NCBI GenBank assembly: GCA_945877995.1
Contig: CAMDXD010000043.1
Span: forward strand, 1-15,736
Source: Bordetella parapertussis
Lineage (GTDB): Bacteria; Pseudomonadota; Gammaproteobacteria; Burkholderiales; CAIKXV01
Direction of reading: 5' to 3'
DNA length: 15,736 nt
Position numbers and translations under genes: made by a program
Part shown: piece by piece, positions 1-7,951 of the stretch
How positions within the stretch are numbered: position 1 is the stretch's first letter
Layout of the letters: every line of letters begins with the position of its first letter
The notes under the pieces: model-generated
Seen by the model: only the letters and a program-made list of their open reading frames with translations
Database searches by the model: none
What the model was told of the DNA's origin: nothing

Positions 1-848
1 TTGAACAGGTTCAGCACGCCGTCGAGGCCGGCATGGTTGAGTGCGTGGGTCGCGGCCGACTGCACCGCGGGTTTCGCGCGCCAGGCGACGCTGGTGCCCG
101 CGAGCGCCATCATCTTCAGGTCGTTCGCGCCGTCGCCCACGGCCAGCACCCCCGACACGCCGATGCCGAGATCGCGTGCATGGCTGGCGAGTTCGGCGGC
201 CTTGGCATCGGCATCGACCACGTTGCCCTCGAGTTCGCCAGTCAGCCGACCGTCCTCGACCACCAGCGTGTTCGATCGGGTGTGATCGATCTGCAGGTGC
301 TCGCGCACCCGGTCGGTGAAGTAGGTGAAGCCGCCGGACACCAGCAGCGTCCGTACGCCGAGCGAGCGCAGCCGGCGCAGCAGCGATTCTGCTCCGGGCG
401 AATACCTCAGGCGCTCGAGGAAGACCGATTCCAGCGACGCGGCATCGATGCCGGCGAGCAGCTTCACGCGCCGGCGCAGGCTCGACGGGTAGTCCAGTTC
501 GCCGCGCATCGCCGCCGCGGTGATCTCCGATACCTTGTCCTTGCAGCCGGCGAAGTCCGCCAGTTCGTCGATGCACTCGATGGTGATCAGCGTCGAATCC
601 ATGTCGAACGCCGCCAGCTTGAGCGTGTCGAGCCCGCGCGTGGCGGGTATCCACGCCCAGTCGAGTTTTTCGTTCGCGCAGAAGCCGGCGATGTGCTCGT
701 GCGGCCGGGCTTCGACCAGGCGAAAGGCGCCGTTGCCGAGGCCGGCGATGGACCGCGCGCCGGTCAAGGTGGCGAGCATCTTGAGTGCACGGGTCTCGAC
801 ATCGACCCCCTGCACGATCAGTGCAGCGGGCGTTTCGGTGGGTGTCAT
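1..848 (-). CDS. serB: Phosphoserine phosphatase SerB (partial, C-terminus beyond left edge)
   Basis: SerB hydrolyses O-phospho-L-serine to serine, the last step of serine synthesis, in the cytoplasm. It is a HAD-superfamily enzyme. About 282 codons are present and the frame is still open at base 1. Visible motifs are the HAD nucleophile motif FDMDSTLI (Asp82 nucleophile, Asp84 acid/base), then ECIDELADFAG, motif II in LLVSGGFTYF, and motif III GDGANDLKM followed by AGTSVAWRAKP near the edge. The roughly 75 residues before the HAD domain fit the N-terminal regulatory-type extension seen in many proteobacterial SerB proteins. The ATG (848-846) overlaps the mfd stop (847-845) as ATGA, so translation is probably coupled to mfd in one operon. 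Only the last few residues should be missing. The family call is secure. Confidence 0.95.
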   Translation of the reverse strand, partial: MTPTETPAALIVQGVDVETRALKMLATLTGARSIAGLGNGAFRLVEARPHEHIAGFCANEKLDWAWIPATRGLDTLKLAAFDMDSTLITIECIDELADFAGCKDKVSEITAAAMRGELDYPSSLRRRVKLLAGIDAASLESVFLERLRYSPGAESLLRRLRSLGVRTLLVSGGFTYFTDRVREHLQIDHTRSNTLVVEDGRLTGELEGNVVDADAKAAELASHARDLGIGVSGVLAVGDGANDLKMMALAGTSVAWRAKPAVQSAATHALNHAGLDGVLNLF

Positions 849-3800
849 TGCAGCGCCTGCAGGGTCTTGCGCAGCAGCTCTACCCGTTCCCCGGTGGTGG
901 CGAGCGGGACGTCGATGCGCAGCTTTTCGGAACCGGTCAGGCGATGGCCTGGTCGGCTGCGGACCAGCGCGATCACCCGTTGCGGGTCGACCGGCGGGTT
1001 GGGGACGAACTGTATCTGGACTGCATTCGCGCCAGCATCGATGCGCATCACGCCGAGCGGTTTGGAAAGGATGCGCAGCCGGTGCGTGTCGACCAGCGTG
1101 CGCGCCGCTTCCGGCAGCAGGCCGAAGCGGTCGATCAGTTCCTCGGACAGCGCTTCCAGGTCATCGAGCGATTCGCAGTTGGCGAGCCGCTTGTACAGCA
1201 CCAGCCGCTCGTGCACGTCGGCGCAATAGGTCTCGGGAAGCACCGCGGTCGCGTGCAGGTTGATCTCGGTGGTGATCGCCAGCGGCGCGTCGAGGTCAGG
1301 CTCCTTGCCGGCGCGCAGCGAGCGCACGGCCGAGGACAGCATCTCGGTGTACATGCCGAAGCCGATCTCCTGCATCTCGCCCGACTGGCTGTCACCGAGC
1401 ACCTCGCCGGCGCCGCGGATCTCCAGGTCGTGCATCGCCAGGTAGAAGCCGGAGCCGAGCTCCTCCATCATCTGGATCGCGTCCAGGCGCTTGCGCGCGT
1501 CGGCACTGACCGGTGCTTCGTCGTGCGTGAGCAGGTAGGCATAGGCCTGGTGGTGCGAGCGTCCGACGCGGCCGCGCAACTGGTGCAGCTGGGCCAGGCC
1601 GAAGCGGTCGGCACGGTCGATGATGATCGTGTTGGCGCTTGGCACGTCGATGCCGGTCTCGATGATGGTCGTGCACAGCAGCAGGTTGAAGCGCTGCTGG
1701 TAGAAGTCGCGCATCACGTATTCGAGCTCGCGCTCGCGCATCTGGCCATGGGCGATGCGGATGCGTGCCTCGGGGATCAGCCGTACCAGCCGCTCTTCCA
1801 GGTTTGCGATGGTTCCGATGTCGTTGTGCACGAAGTAGATCTGGCCGCCGCGGCGCAGTTCGCGCTGGCAGGCCTCGCGCAGCAGGCCGTCGGAGGTCCG
1901 CGACACGAAGGTCTTGATCGCCAGCCGCTTCTCGGGAGCGGTCGCGATCACCGAGAAATCGCGCAGCCCTTCCATCGCCATCGCGAGCGAACGCGGGATC
2001 GGCGTCGCGGTGAGCGTGAGCACGTCGACCTCCGCGCGCAGCGCCTTCAGGCGCTCTTTCTGGCGTACGCCGAAGCGGTGCTCTTCGTCGATGATCACCA
2101 GCCCGAGGTTCGCGAACTTCACGTCGGGCTGGATCAGCCGGTGCGTGCCGATCGCGATGTCGATCTTCCCCTGCGCCAGGCCGGCCAGCGCCACGGCCTG
2201 TTCCTTCGCCGAGCGGAAGCGCGACAGTTCGGCCAGCTTCACGGGCCATTCAGCGAACCGGTCAGAGAAGGTCTGGTGGTGCTGCTCGGCGAGCAGCGTG
2301 GTCGGTACCAGCACTGCGACCTGTTTGCCTTCGTTGACCGCGACGAATGCGGCACGCAGCGCGACCTCGGTCTTGCCGAAGCCGACGTCACCGCAGACCA
2401 GCCTGTCCATCGGCTTGCCGAGGGACAGGTCGGCGATCACCGCCTCGATTGCCGCCTGCTGGTCCGGCGTCTCCTCGAACGGGAAACCGTCGGCAAACGC
2501 CTGGTAGTCGTGCTCTTTCAGCTTGAACGCGTGTCCCTTGCGCGAGGCCCGTCGTGCATACAGGTTGAGCAGTTCGGCCGCCGTGTCGCGCGCCTTCTTC
2601 GCCGCACGGCGCTTCGCCTTTTCCCACTGCCCGCTACCGAGCCGGTGCAGGTGGGCATTCTCGGGCGAGCCGCCGGTGTAACGGCTGATCAGGTGGAGCT
2701 GCGCTACCGGCACGTACAGCTTGTCGCCCGCCGCGTAGTCGATCTGCAGGAATTCGGTGATGCCTTCGCCCTGGTCGAGCGACACCAGCCCGGCATAGCG
2801 TCCGACACCGTGCTGTTCATGCACCACCGGATCGCCGACCTTGACCTCGGACAGGTCGCGCAGCATGTTCTCGGTGGAGACGCGGCGGCCTGCACGCGTC
2901 GACCGGTTGCGCACGGTCAGCGCATAGATCTCGCCCTCGGTGACGAACGCGAGTTTCGCGGCGGGCAGGATGAACCCGCTGGCCAGCGGCCCGACGCCGA
3001 GCGCCAGCGGTGCATCGTCGTCGAAGAAGGCAGCCAGGCTGTCGAGGGTGCGTGGCACGCTCGAATGCTCGGCAAGCAGCTGCAGCAGTGTCTCGCGCCG
3101 GCCGAGGCTCTCCGCCACCAGCATCACCCTGCCACCCTCGCCGGCAAACGCGCTGCAGAACGCCAGCAGGCGGTTGAGTGGCAGGTCGGCCTTGCGGTCG
3201 ATCGCCAGCACCGGCAGCGGCGCGCTCGTGCCGGCGGCGACCGTATCGGTTCCGTCGCTTCGTACATCGCCGGGGGCCGCGGTGGTGCGCAGGTCGATGC
3301 GCGCATGGGCGCGGGTGGCGACGAAGAACTCCTCGGCCGCCAGGAACAGTTGCTCGGGTGGCAGCAGCGGGCGGTCGGGATCGCCGCGCAGCAGTTCGTG
3401 GCGCGATCGGGTGTCGTTCCAGAAACGCGTGGCCGCGGCCTGCGCGTCGCCATGGATCATCAGCGTGGTGTGCGTGCCGAGGTAGTCGAACACCGTCGCC
3501 GTGTGGTCGAAGAACAGCGGCAGGTAGTACTCGATGCCAGCCGGCGCGACCCGGTTGCTCACGTCCTTGTAGAGCCGGCGCCGCGAAGGATCGCCCTCGA
3601 TCGACGCGCGGAAGTTCTGCCGGAAGCGGGTGACCGCCGCATCGTCGAGCGGGAACTCGCGCGCGGGCAGCAGCCGTACCTCCTGCACCGGATAGATGCT
3701 CCGCTGCGAGTCGACATCGAAGGTACGGATCGTCTCGATCGTGTCGTCGAACAGGTCGAGCCGGTAGGGCAGGGGGCTGCCCATCGGGAACAGGTCGATC

Positions 3801-4300
3801 ACGCCGCCGCGGAAGCTGAACTCGCCGGGCGACACCACCTGCGACACGTGCGCGTAGCCCGCGAAGGCCAGGCGCATCCGGAAGCGGTCGACGTCGAGCG
3901 CCTCGCCGCACTTGAAGAAGAATGTGTAGCCGGCGAGGAACTCGGGCGGCGCGAGGCGGTACAGCGCGGTGGTCAGCGGCATCGTGACCACATCGAAGGC
4001 GCCCTGGCTGATCTGCCAGAGGGTCTCGAGCCGTTCGGAGATCAGGTCCTGGTGCGGGGAGAACGTGTCGTAGGGCAGCGTCTCCCAGTCGGGTAACTGG
4101 TGCACGCGCAGCTTCGGATCGAACCAGGCGATCTCCTCGAGCAGCCGCTGGCTGTCCGGTGCATCGGCGGTGAACACCGCGATCGGCCCGAGCGCAGTCG
4201 CCCAGCGCGCGATCGCGAGCGCGTCCGCGGACGCGGCCAGCGGCGCGGCACGCAGCGGCCGGCCGGGACTCGGACGGGGGGCAGGGGGAAAAACTTGCAC
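845..4300 (-). CDS. mfd: Transcription-repair coupling factor Mfd
   Basis: Mfd is a 1151-residue ATP-dependent DNA translocase. It pushes stalled RNA polymerase off DNA and recruits UvrA to transcription-blocking lesions. The length is normal for the family. Visible in order: a UvrB-like N-terminal module (DWETLPYDTFSPHQDLISERL near residues 71-91, later FRGGVIDLFP); the RNA-polymerase-interacting module around residues 480-560 (VGDPVVHEQHGVGRYAGL); the RecG-like motor with Walker A GDVGFGKT (637-644, Lys643), Walker B DEEH (738-741), TATPIPRSL, TTIIETGIDVP and QLRGRVGRS; and the C-terminal TRCF domain (LPETYCADVHERLVLYKRL). The start is GTG at 4300, with no in-frame ATG close by and only a weak ribosome site (TGAG). 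It is first in an mfd-serB operon and divergent from ispD. Intact, with no missing catalytic residue. Confidence 0.98.
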   Translation of the reverse strand: MQVFPPAPRPSPGRPLRAAPLAASADALAIARWATALGPIAVFTADAPDSQRLLEEIAWFDPKLRVHQLPDWETLPYDTFSPHQDLISERLETLWQISQGAFDVVTMPLTTALYRLAPPEFLAGYTFFFKCGEALDVDRFRMRLAFAGYAHVSQVVSPGEFSFRGGVIDLFPMGSPLPYRLDLFDDTIETIRTFDVDSQRSIYPVQEVRLLPAREFPLDDAAVTRFRQNFRASIEGDPSRRRLYKDVSNRVAPAGIEYYLPLFFDHTATVFDYLGTHTTLMIHGDAQAAATRFWNDTRSRHELLRGDPDRPLLPPEQLFLAAEEFFVATRAHARIDLRTTAAPGDVRSDGTDTVAAGTSAPLPVLAIDRKADLPLNRLLAFCSAFAGEGGRVMLVAESLGRRETLLQLLAEHSSVPRTLDSLAAFFDDDAPLALGVGPLASGFILPAAKLAFVTEGEIYALTVRNRSTRAGRRVSTENMLRDLSEVKVGDPVVHEQHGVGRYAGLVSLDQGEGITEFLQIDYAAGDKLYVPVAQLHLISRYTGGSPENAHLHRLGSGQWEKAKRRAAKKARDTAAELLNLYARRASRKGHAFKLKEHDYQAFADGFPFEETPDQQAAIEAVIADLSLGKPMDRLVCGDVGFGKTEVALRAAFVAVNEGKQVAVLVPTTLLAEQHHQTFSDRFAEWPVKLAELSRFRSAKEQAVALAGLAQGKIDIAIGTHRLIQPDVKFANLGLVIIDEEHRFGVRQKERLKALRAEVDVLTLTATPIPRSLAMAMEGLRDFSVIATAPEKRLAIKTFVSRTSDGLLREACQRELRRGGQIYFVHNDIGTIANLEERLVRLIPEARIRIAHGQMRERELEYVMRDFYQQRFNLLLCTTIIETGIDVPSANTIIIDRADRFGLAQLHQLRGRVGRSHHQAYAYLLTHDEAPVSADARKRLDAIQMMEELGSGFYLAMHDLEIRGAGEVLGDSQSGEMQEIGFGMYTEMLSSAVRSLRAGKEPDLDAPLAITTEINLHATAVLPETYCADVHERLVLYKRLANCESLDDLEALSEELIDRFGLLPEAARTLVDTHRLRILSKPLGVMRIDAGANAVQIQFVPNPPVDPQRVIALVRSRPGHRLTGSEKLRIDVPLATTGERVELLRKTLQALQ

Positions 4301-4330
4301 GGCTCAGTGTCGCTACTTCGAAGGAGCGCG

Positions 4331-4336
4331 ATTATA
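4331..4336 (-). promoter_or_regulatory. -10 element of the mfd-serB promoter
   Basis: On the minus strand this reads TATAAT, a perfect sigma-70 -10 hexamer. It would start transcription near 4324, about 24 bases before the mfd GTG. No good -35 hexamer is visible 16-18 bases upstream (GC-rich, around 4353-4360), so the promoter may be weak or activator-assisted. Confidence 0.55.
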
Positions 4337-4366
4337 GCGGCGCATGTCGGCCCGGCCGGTGGGTCG

Positions 4367-4372
4367 TATACT
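4367..4372 (+). promoter_or_regulatory. -10 element of the ispD-ispF promoter
   Basis: TATACT matches the sigma-70 -10 consensus in five of six bases. It lies about 42 bases upstream of the ispD start, giving a predicted transcript start near 4379. The -35 region (around 4344-4350) is poor. It is only 30 bases from the opposing mfd -10 element, so the two polymerase footprints must overlap. Confidence 0.45.
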
Positions 4373-4413
4373 TGCCGCGCACTTAACGGTTCCAACCCAC
4401 CTCCCGGCCTGCC

Positions 4414-5157
4414 TTGACGAATCCTCGATGCCTGCACGCGCTGGTCCCGGCCGCCGGACGCGGGGCGCGGATGGCCTCGGGCCTGCCGAAGCAGTACCTG
4501 CCGCTGGCGGGCAGGCCCATGCTGGTCCATACGGTCGAGGCACTGCTCGCCGAGCCGCGGCTGTCCAGCGTGTCGGTGGTGCTCGCCCCCGTTGACGCCG
4601 ACTTCGACGCATCCGGGTGCGCCGACAGCCTGCAGCGGTACGGCGACCGTGTCCGCGTCGTCCGCTGCGGCGGCGACAGCCGTGCCGCCAGCGTGCGCAA
4701 CGGGCTCCACGCGCTGGCCGGGGCCGTCGGCGCGCAGGACTGGATGCTCGTCCATGATGCGGCACGGCCCTGCCTGCCGCCTTCGGCGCTGGCCAGGCTG
4801 ATCGACACCCTGCTCGACGATCCGGTTGGCGGGCTGCTGGCGATGCCGGTGGCCGACACCCTCAAGCGCGGCGATGCGGACGGACTCGTCGTCGATACGC
4901 CCTCGCGTGAAGGACTCTGGGCCGCGCAGACGCCGCAGATGTTCCGTTACGCAGCGCTGCTCACCGCGCTCGATGCGGCAGTCGAGGCCGCCGCGCGGCC
5001 GGGTGGCCAGCCTGCCACCGACGAGGCGCAGGCGATCGAGGCCGGGGGCGTTCGTCCGCGCCTCGTGCGCGGCGATCCGCGCAACCTGAAAGTCACCTGG
5101 CCGGCCGACGTGGCGCTGGCCGAAGGCTTCCTGCAACATTTTCCGGACATGCGATGA
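4414..5157 (+). CDS. ispD: 2-C-methyl-D-erythritol 4-phosphate cytidylyltransferase IspD
   Basis: IspD joins CTP and methylerythritol 4-phosphate to give CDP-ME, the third step of the MEP isoprenoid pathway, in the cytoplasm. The 247-residue product has the whole family signature: LVPAAGRGARM (10-20) with the catalytic Arg19, PKQYL with Lys26 (same seven-residue spacing as E. coli Arg20/Lys27), LVHDAARPCL (112-121), VADTLKR ending in Arg152, GLWAAQTPQMF (168-178), TDEAQAIE and NLKVTWPADVALAE. The start is called at TTG 4414 because the homologous N-terminus begins only a few residues later and no in-frame ATG or GTG is available. No clear Shine-Dalgarno sequence precedes it, so the exact start is uncertain. 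It overlaps ispF by 4 bases. Confidence 0.96.
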   Translation: MTNPRCLHALVPAAGRGARMASGLPKQYLPLAGRPMLVHTVEALLAEPRLSSVSVVLAPVDADFDASGCADSLQRYGDRVRVVRCGGDSRAASVRNGLHALAGAVGAQDWMLVHDAARPCLPPSALARLIDTLLDDPVGGLLAMPVADTLKRGDADGLVVDTPSREGLWAAQTPQMFRYAALLTALDAAVEAAARPGGQPATDEAQAIEAGGVRPRLVRGDPRNLKVTWPADVALAEGFLQHFPDMR

Positions 5158-5678
5158 GCGACTCGCCCAAGGCGGCTGCAGCACTTCTCCCGATGCGCAT
5201 CGGCAGCGGTTTCGACGTACATGCGTTTGCGGCCGGGCGGCGCCTGGTGATCGGTGGGGTCGAGATCGCGTTCGAGCGCGGGCTCGACGGCCATTCCGAC
5301 GCGGACGTGCTGCTCCATGCGATCTGCGATGCACTGCTCGGCGCGGCCGGGCTCGGCGACATCGGGCGCCATTTCCCCGACACCGACCCGCGCTGGAAGG
5401 GGGCGGACAGCCGCACGCTGCTGCGCCACGTGCATTCGCTGCTGGTCGCGCGCGGCTGGCGGGTCGGCAACGTCGATGCAACGATCATCGCGCAGGCACC
5501 GCGCATGGCACCGCACGTCGCCTCGATGGTCGCGAACATCGCGGCGGACCTCACGGTGGACCTCGATGCCGATCCGGGGGCCGTTAACGTCAAGGCGACC
5601 ACGACCGAGCGGCTGGGCTTCACCGGGCGCGGCGAAGGCATCGCGGCGCAGGCTGTTGCGTCGATCGTGCGCGGCTAG
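5154..5678 (+). CDS. ispF: 2-C-methyl-D-erythritol 2,4-cyclodiphosphate synthase IspF
   Basis: IspF cyclises CDP-ME 2-phosphate to MEcPP with release of CMP, in the MEP pathway. The enzyme is normally a homotrimer with Zn2+ at each active site. The 174-residue product carries MRIGSGFDVHAF with zinc ligands Asp21 and His23, GHSDADVLLHAICDALLGAA with the third ligand His55 (same 34-residue spacing as E. coli Asp8/His42), GDIGRHFPDTDP, NVDATIIAQAPRM and the C-terminal block VKATTTERLGFTGRGEG. The ATG at 5154 overlaps the ispD stop as ATGA, so translation is likely coupled. An internal ATG at 5193 (residue 14) would give the usual family length of about 160 residues and cannot be excluded as the real start. 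Confidence 0.97.
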   Translation: MSDSPKAAAALLPMRIGSGFDVHAFAAGRRLVIGGVEIAFERGLDGHSDADVLLHAICDALLGAAGLGDIGRHFPDTDPRWKGADSRTLLRHVHSLLVARGWRVGNVDATIIAQAPRMAPHVASMVANIAADLTVDLDADPGAVNVKATTTERLGFTGRGEGIAAQAVASIVRG

Positions 5679-5741
5679 CGCCTGGCCGCATCGCGCAGGC
5701 ACAATCGCGACCGTGCGACAACCTGCGGCGGCTACTGCCCG

Positions 5742-5758
5742 ACCCGGGGACGCCGGGT
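5742..5758 (+). promoter_or_regulatory. Hairpin just upstream of the TonB-receptor ribosome site
   Basis: ACCCGG (5742-5747) and CCGGGT (5753-5758) form a perfect 6-base inverted repeat around a 5-base loop. It ends a few bases before the GAAGGGGGAG ribosome site of the receptor gene at 5776. There is no U-tract, so it could be a weak terminator behind ispF or a 5'-leader structure. The 97-base ispF-receptor gap contains no Fur-box-like sequence that I can see. Confidence 0.3.
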
Positions 5759-5775
5759 AGACAGAAGGGGGAGCA

Positions 5776-7893
5776 ATGCGCGTATTGCCGTGGATGGTGG
5801 TGTCTGCTGCGTTGGCAGCCGCCGACGATGCCCGCGCGCAGTCGGCGCAAGCTGCCGCGCCTGCGGCACCGGCGGCCGTGGTGCTGCCCGAAGTCACCGT
5901 CAGTGCGACCCGCACGGCGCGCGATCCGATGGACCTGCCAGTGTCCATCGACAGCATCGACCAGCGCACCATCCGTGAAGACAATCCCCAGGTGAACCTG
6001 TCCGAAGTGCTCGGCCGGGTACCGGGCATCGCGGTGCAGAACCGGCAGAACTATGCGCAGGACCTCCAGATCTCCTCGCGTGGCTTTGGTGCGCGCGCAG
6101 CCTTCGGCGTGCGCGGCATCCGGCTGATCGCCGACGGCATCCCGGCGACGATGCCCGACGGACAGGGGCAGGCAGCCTCGTTCAACCTGTCTTCGGCGCA
6201 GCGCATCGAAGTCATGCGCGGGCCGTTCTCGAGCCTGTACGGCAACGCGGCTGGCGGCGTGGTGCAGGTGTTCACCGCCGACGGGCCGGAACGCCCCACC
6301 CTGTCTGGCAGCCTGCTGGGTGCGTCCTACGGCACCTCGCGGATCGGTTTCCAGGCGGGCGGCCAGCAGGGGGCGCTGAACGGCATCGTCGACGTCTCCC
6401 GCTTCGAGACCGATGGCTATCGCGCCAACAGCTGGACCCGGCGCGACCAGGCGAACGCGAAGGTGAAGTTCGACCTGGGCAACGCAGGCGTGCTGACGCT
6501 GGTGGCCAACACGCTCGACCAGCCCGAGACGCGCGATCCGCTCGGCCTCACGGCCGCGCAGGCAGCGCTCAACCCGCGCCAGGCGGTGTCGGCGGCCTAC
6601 CAGTTCGGCACGCGCAAGAGCATCTCGCAGGCCCAGGGTGGGCTCACCTGGGACCTGCCGCTGTCCGGAGGCGACACGCTGCACACGCGGCTCTACGCCG
6701 GGGATCGGCAGGTCACCCAGTACCTTGCGACGCCGCTGGTGGCACAGGCCGCACCGACCAGTGCCGGCGGCGTGGTCGACCTCGACCGCGGCTTCGCCGG
6801 CATCGGCCTGCGCTGGACGCGCAACACGAAGCTGGTCGACCGTACGTTCAGCGCCAGCGTCGGCGTCGACCACGACCGTATGAAGGAGAACCGGCGCGGC
6901 TTCATCAACAACAATGGCGTTGCCGGTGCGCTCAAGCGCGACCAGGACGACACGGTGACCAACACCGATATCTACGCGCAGGCCGACTGGCAGGTACTGC
7001 CGAGGCTGAGCGTGCTGGCCGGCCTGCGCCACAGCCGGGTGCGCTTCGATTCGCGCGACCGTTTCGTCGCCCCCGGGAACCCGGATGACAGCGGCGAACT
7101 GTCGTTCTCGCGCACGACGCCAGCGGCCGGGCTGCTATGGAAGGTGACGCCGCTGGTCAATGCCTATGCCAACGTCGGGCGCGGTTTCGAGACGCCGACC
7201 TTCGCCGAACTGGCGTACCGGCCGGGCGGGGCCACCGGCCTGAACGTCGCGCTCAGGCCGTCCAACAGCCTGCACCGCGAGGTCGGCGTGAAGGCGCTGA
7301 CCGGCGATGACGGCCACCTGAACATCGCGCTGTTCCAGGTCGACGTGAAGGACGAGATCGTGGTCAACAGCGCCTCGGGCGGACGCACCGATTTCCGCAA
7401 TGCGTCCGAGACCCGACGCGAAGGCCTGGAACTCGCCTGGCGCCAGCGCTTTGCCGGGGGCTTCGAGACGGCGGTGGCCTGGACCGCGCTCGATGCGCGC
7501 TTCCAGCAACCGTTCACGTCGGGCACGCCGCCCACCACCGTGGCTGCCGGCAGCCGGCTACCCGGCGTCGCCCCGAGGCTCGCGTATGCGGAGCTGGTCT
7601 GGCGCCACGCCGGCAGCGGCTTCCACGCCGGGGTCGAGGTTCGCCAGAGTGGCAAGGTGTTCGTCAACGACCAGAACAGCGAGGCCGCCGCCGCCTACAC
7701 CATCGGCAACCTGCGCGGCGGCTTCCAGCAGCGCGGCAAGGGCTGGCGGCTCACCGAGTTCGTACGCATCGACAACATCACCGATCGGCGCTACATCGGC
7801 TCGGTGATCGTGGCCGATGCGAACGGACGCTTCTACGAACCGTCGCCCGGCCGCACGACCACCATCGGCGTGACGCTGGAGTTGAGTCGCTGA
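5776..7893 (+). CDS. TonB-dependent outer-membrane receptor, PqqU/YncD-like
   Basis: A 705-residue TonB-dependent receptor, predicted in the outer membrane. A short signal peptide (residues 1-22, cleavage after ARA or nearby) is followed by a TonB-box-like segment LPEVTVSATR (37-46), a plug domain (about 50-170) and a 22-strand barrel. From memory of E. coli YncD/PqqU, the match is close and extends through the barrel: VQNRQNYAQDLQISSRGFG (87-105), IRLIADGIPATMPDGQGQ (115-132), IEVMRGPFSSLYGNAAGG (144-161), GRGFETPT (468-475), DEIVVNSASGGRTDFRN (526-542) and FYEPSPGRT (686-694). PqqU takes up pyrroloquinoline quinone, so this receptor may do the same; substrate is an inference. A strong ribosome site (GAAGGGGGAG) supports the start. 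Oddly the chain ends in LELSR instead of the usual terminal aromatic residue. Confidence 0.93.
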   Translation: MRVLPWMVVSAALAAADDARAQSAQAAAPAAPAAVVLPEVTVSATRTARDPMDLPVSIDSIDQRTIREDNPQVNLSEVLGRVPGIAVQNRQNYAQDLQISSRGFGARAAFGVRGIRLIADGIPATMPDGQGQAASFNLSSAQRIEVMRGPFSSLYGNAAGGVVQVFTADGPERPTLSGSLLGASYGTSRIGFQAGGQQGALNGIVDVSRFETDGYRANSWTRRDQANAKVKFDLGNAGVLTLVANTLDQPETRDPLGLTAAQAALNPRQAVSAAYQFGTRKSISQAQGGLTWDLPLSGGDTLHTRLYAGDRQVTQYLATPLVAQAAPTSAGGVVDLDRGFAGIGLRWTRNTKLVDRTFSASVGVDHDRMKENRRGFINNNGVAGALKRDQDDTVTNTDIYAQADWQVLPRLSVLAGLRHSRVRFDSRDRFVAPGNPDDSGELSFSRTTPAAGLLWKVTPLVNAYANVGRGFETPTFAELAYRPGGATGLNVALRPSNSLHREVGVKALTGDDGHLNIALFQVDVKDEIVVNSASGGRTDFRNASETRREGLELAWRQRFAGGFETAVAWTALDARFQQPFTSGTPPTTVAAGSRLPGVAPRLAYAELVWRHAGSGFHAGVEVRQSGKVFVNDQNSEAAAAYTIGNLRGGFQQRGKGWRLTEFVRIDNITDRRYIGSVIVADANGRFYEPSPGRTTTIGVTLELSR

Positions 7894-7917
7894 GCAGCCG
7901 CCCCCGGCGTGCGGCCG

Positions 7918-7937
7918 CAGCCATTCGCCGGAGGCTG
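7918..7937. terminator. Possible bidirectional hairpin between convergent genes
   Basis: CAGCC (7918-7922) and GGCTG (7933-7937) pair around a 10-base loop, with a possible extra G-U pair. It sits in the 58-base gap between the receptor stop and the stop of the convergent small gene. It has no T-tract on either strand, so it is a weak candidate. Confidence 0.25.
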
Positions 7938-7951
7938 TCCCGCAGGAAGGG

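Noticed and set aside
33..1229. A 398-codon plus-strand open frame spanning serB and the end of mfd
   Set aside because: It lies antisense to two clear genes and shows no family motif.
785..4096. A 1103-codon open frame on the plus strand opposite mfd
   Set aside because: It is the antisense shadow of a conserved, intact mfd gene. GC-rich codon bias removes stops from this frame, and the translation is Arg/Gln/His/Val-rich with no recognisable domain.
5679..5775. Fur box or other metal operator before the TonB receptor
   Set aside because: I looked for a GATAAT/ATTATC-type dyad and found only a GC-rich hairpin.
5620..7032. A 470-codon minus-strand open frame opposite the TonB receptor
   Set aside because: It is the antisense of a clear receptor gene; no domain seen.
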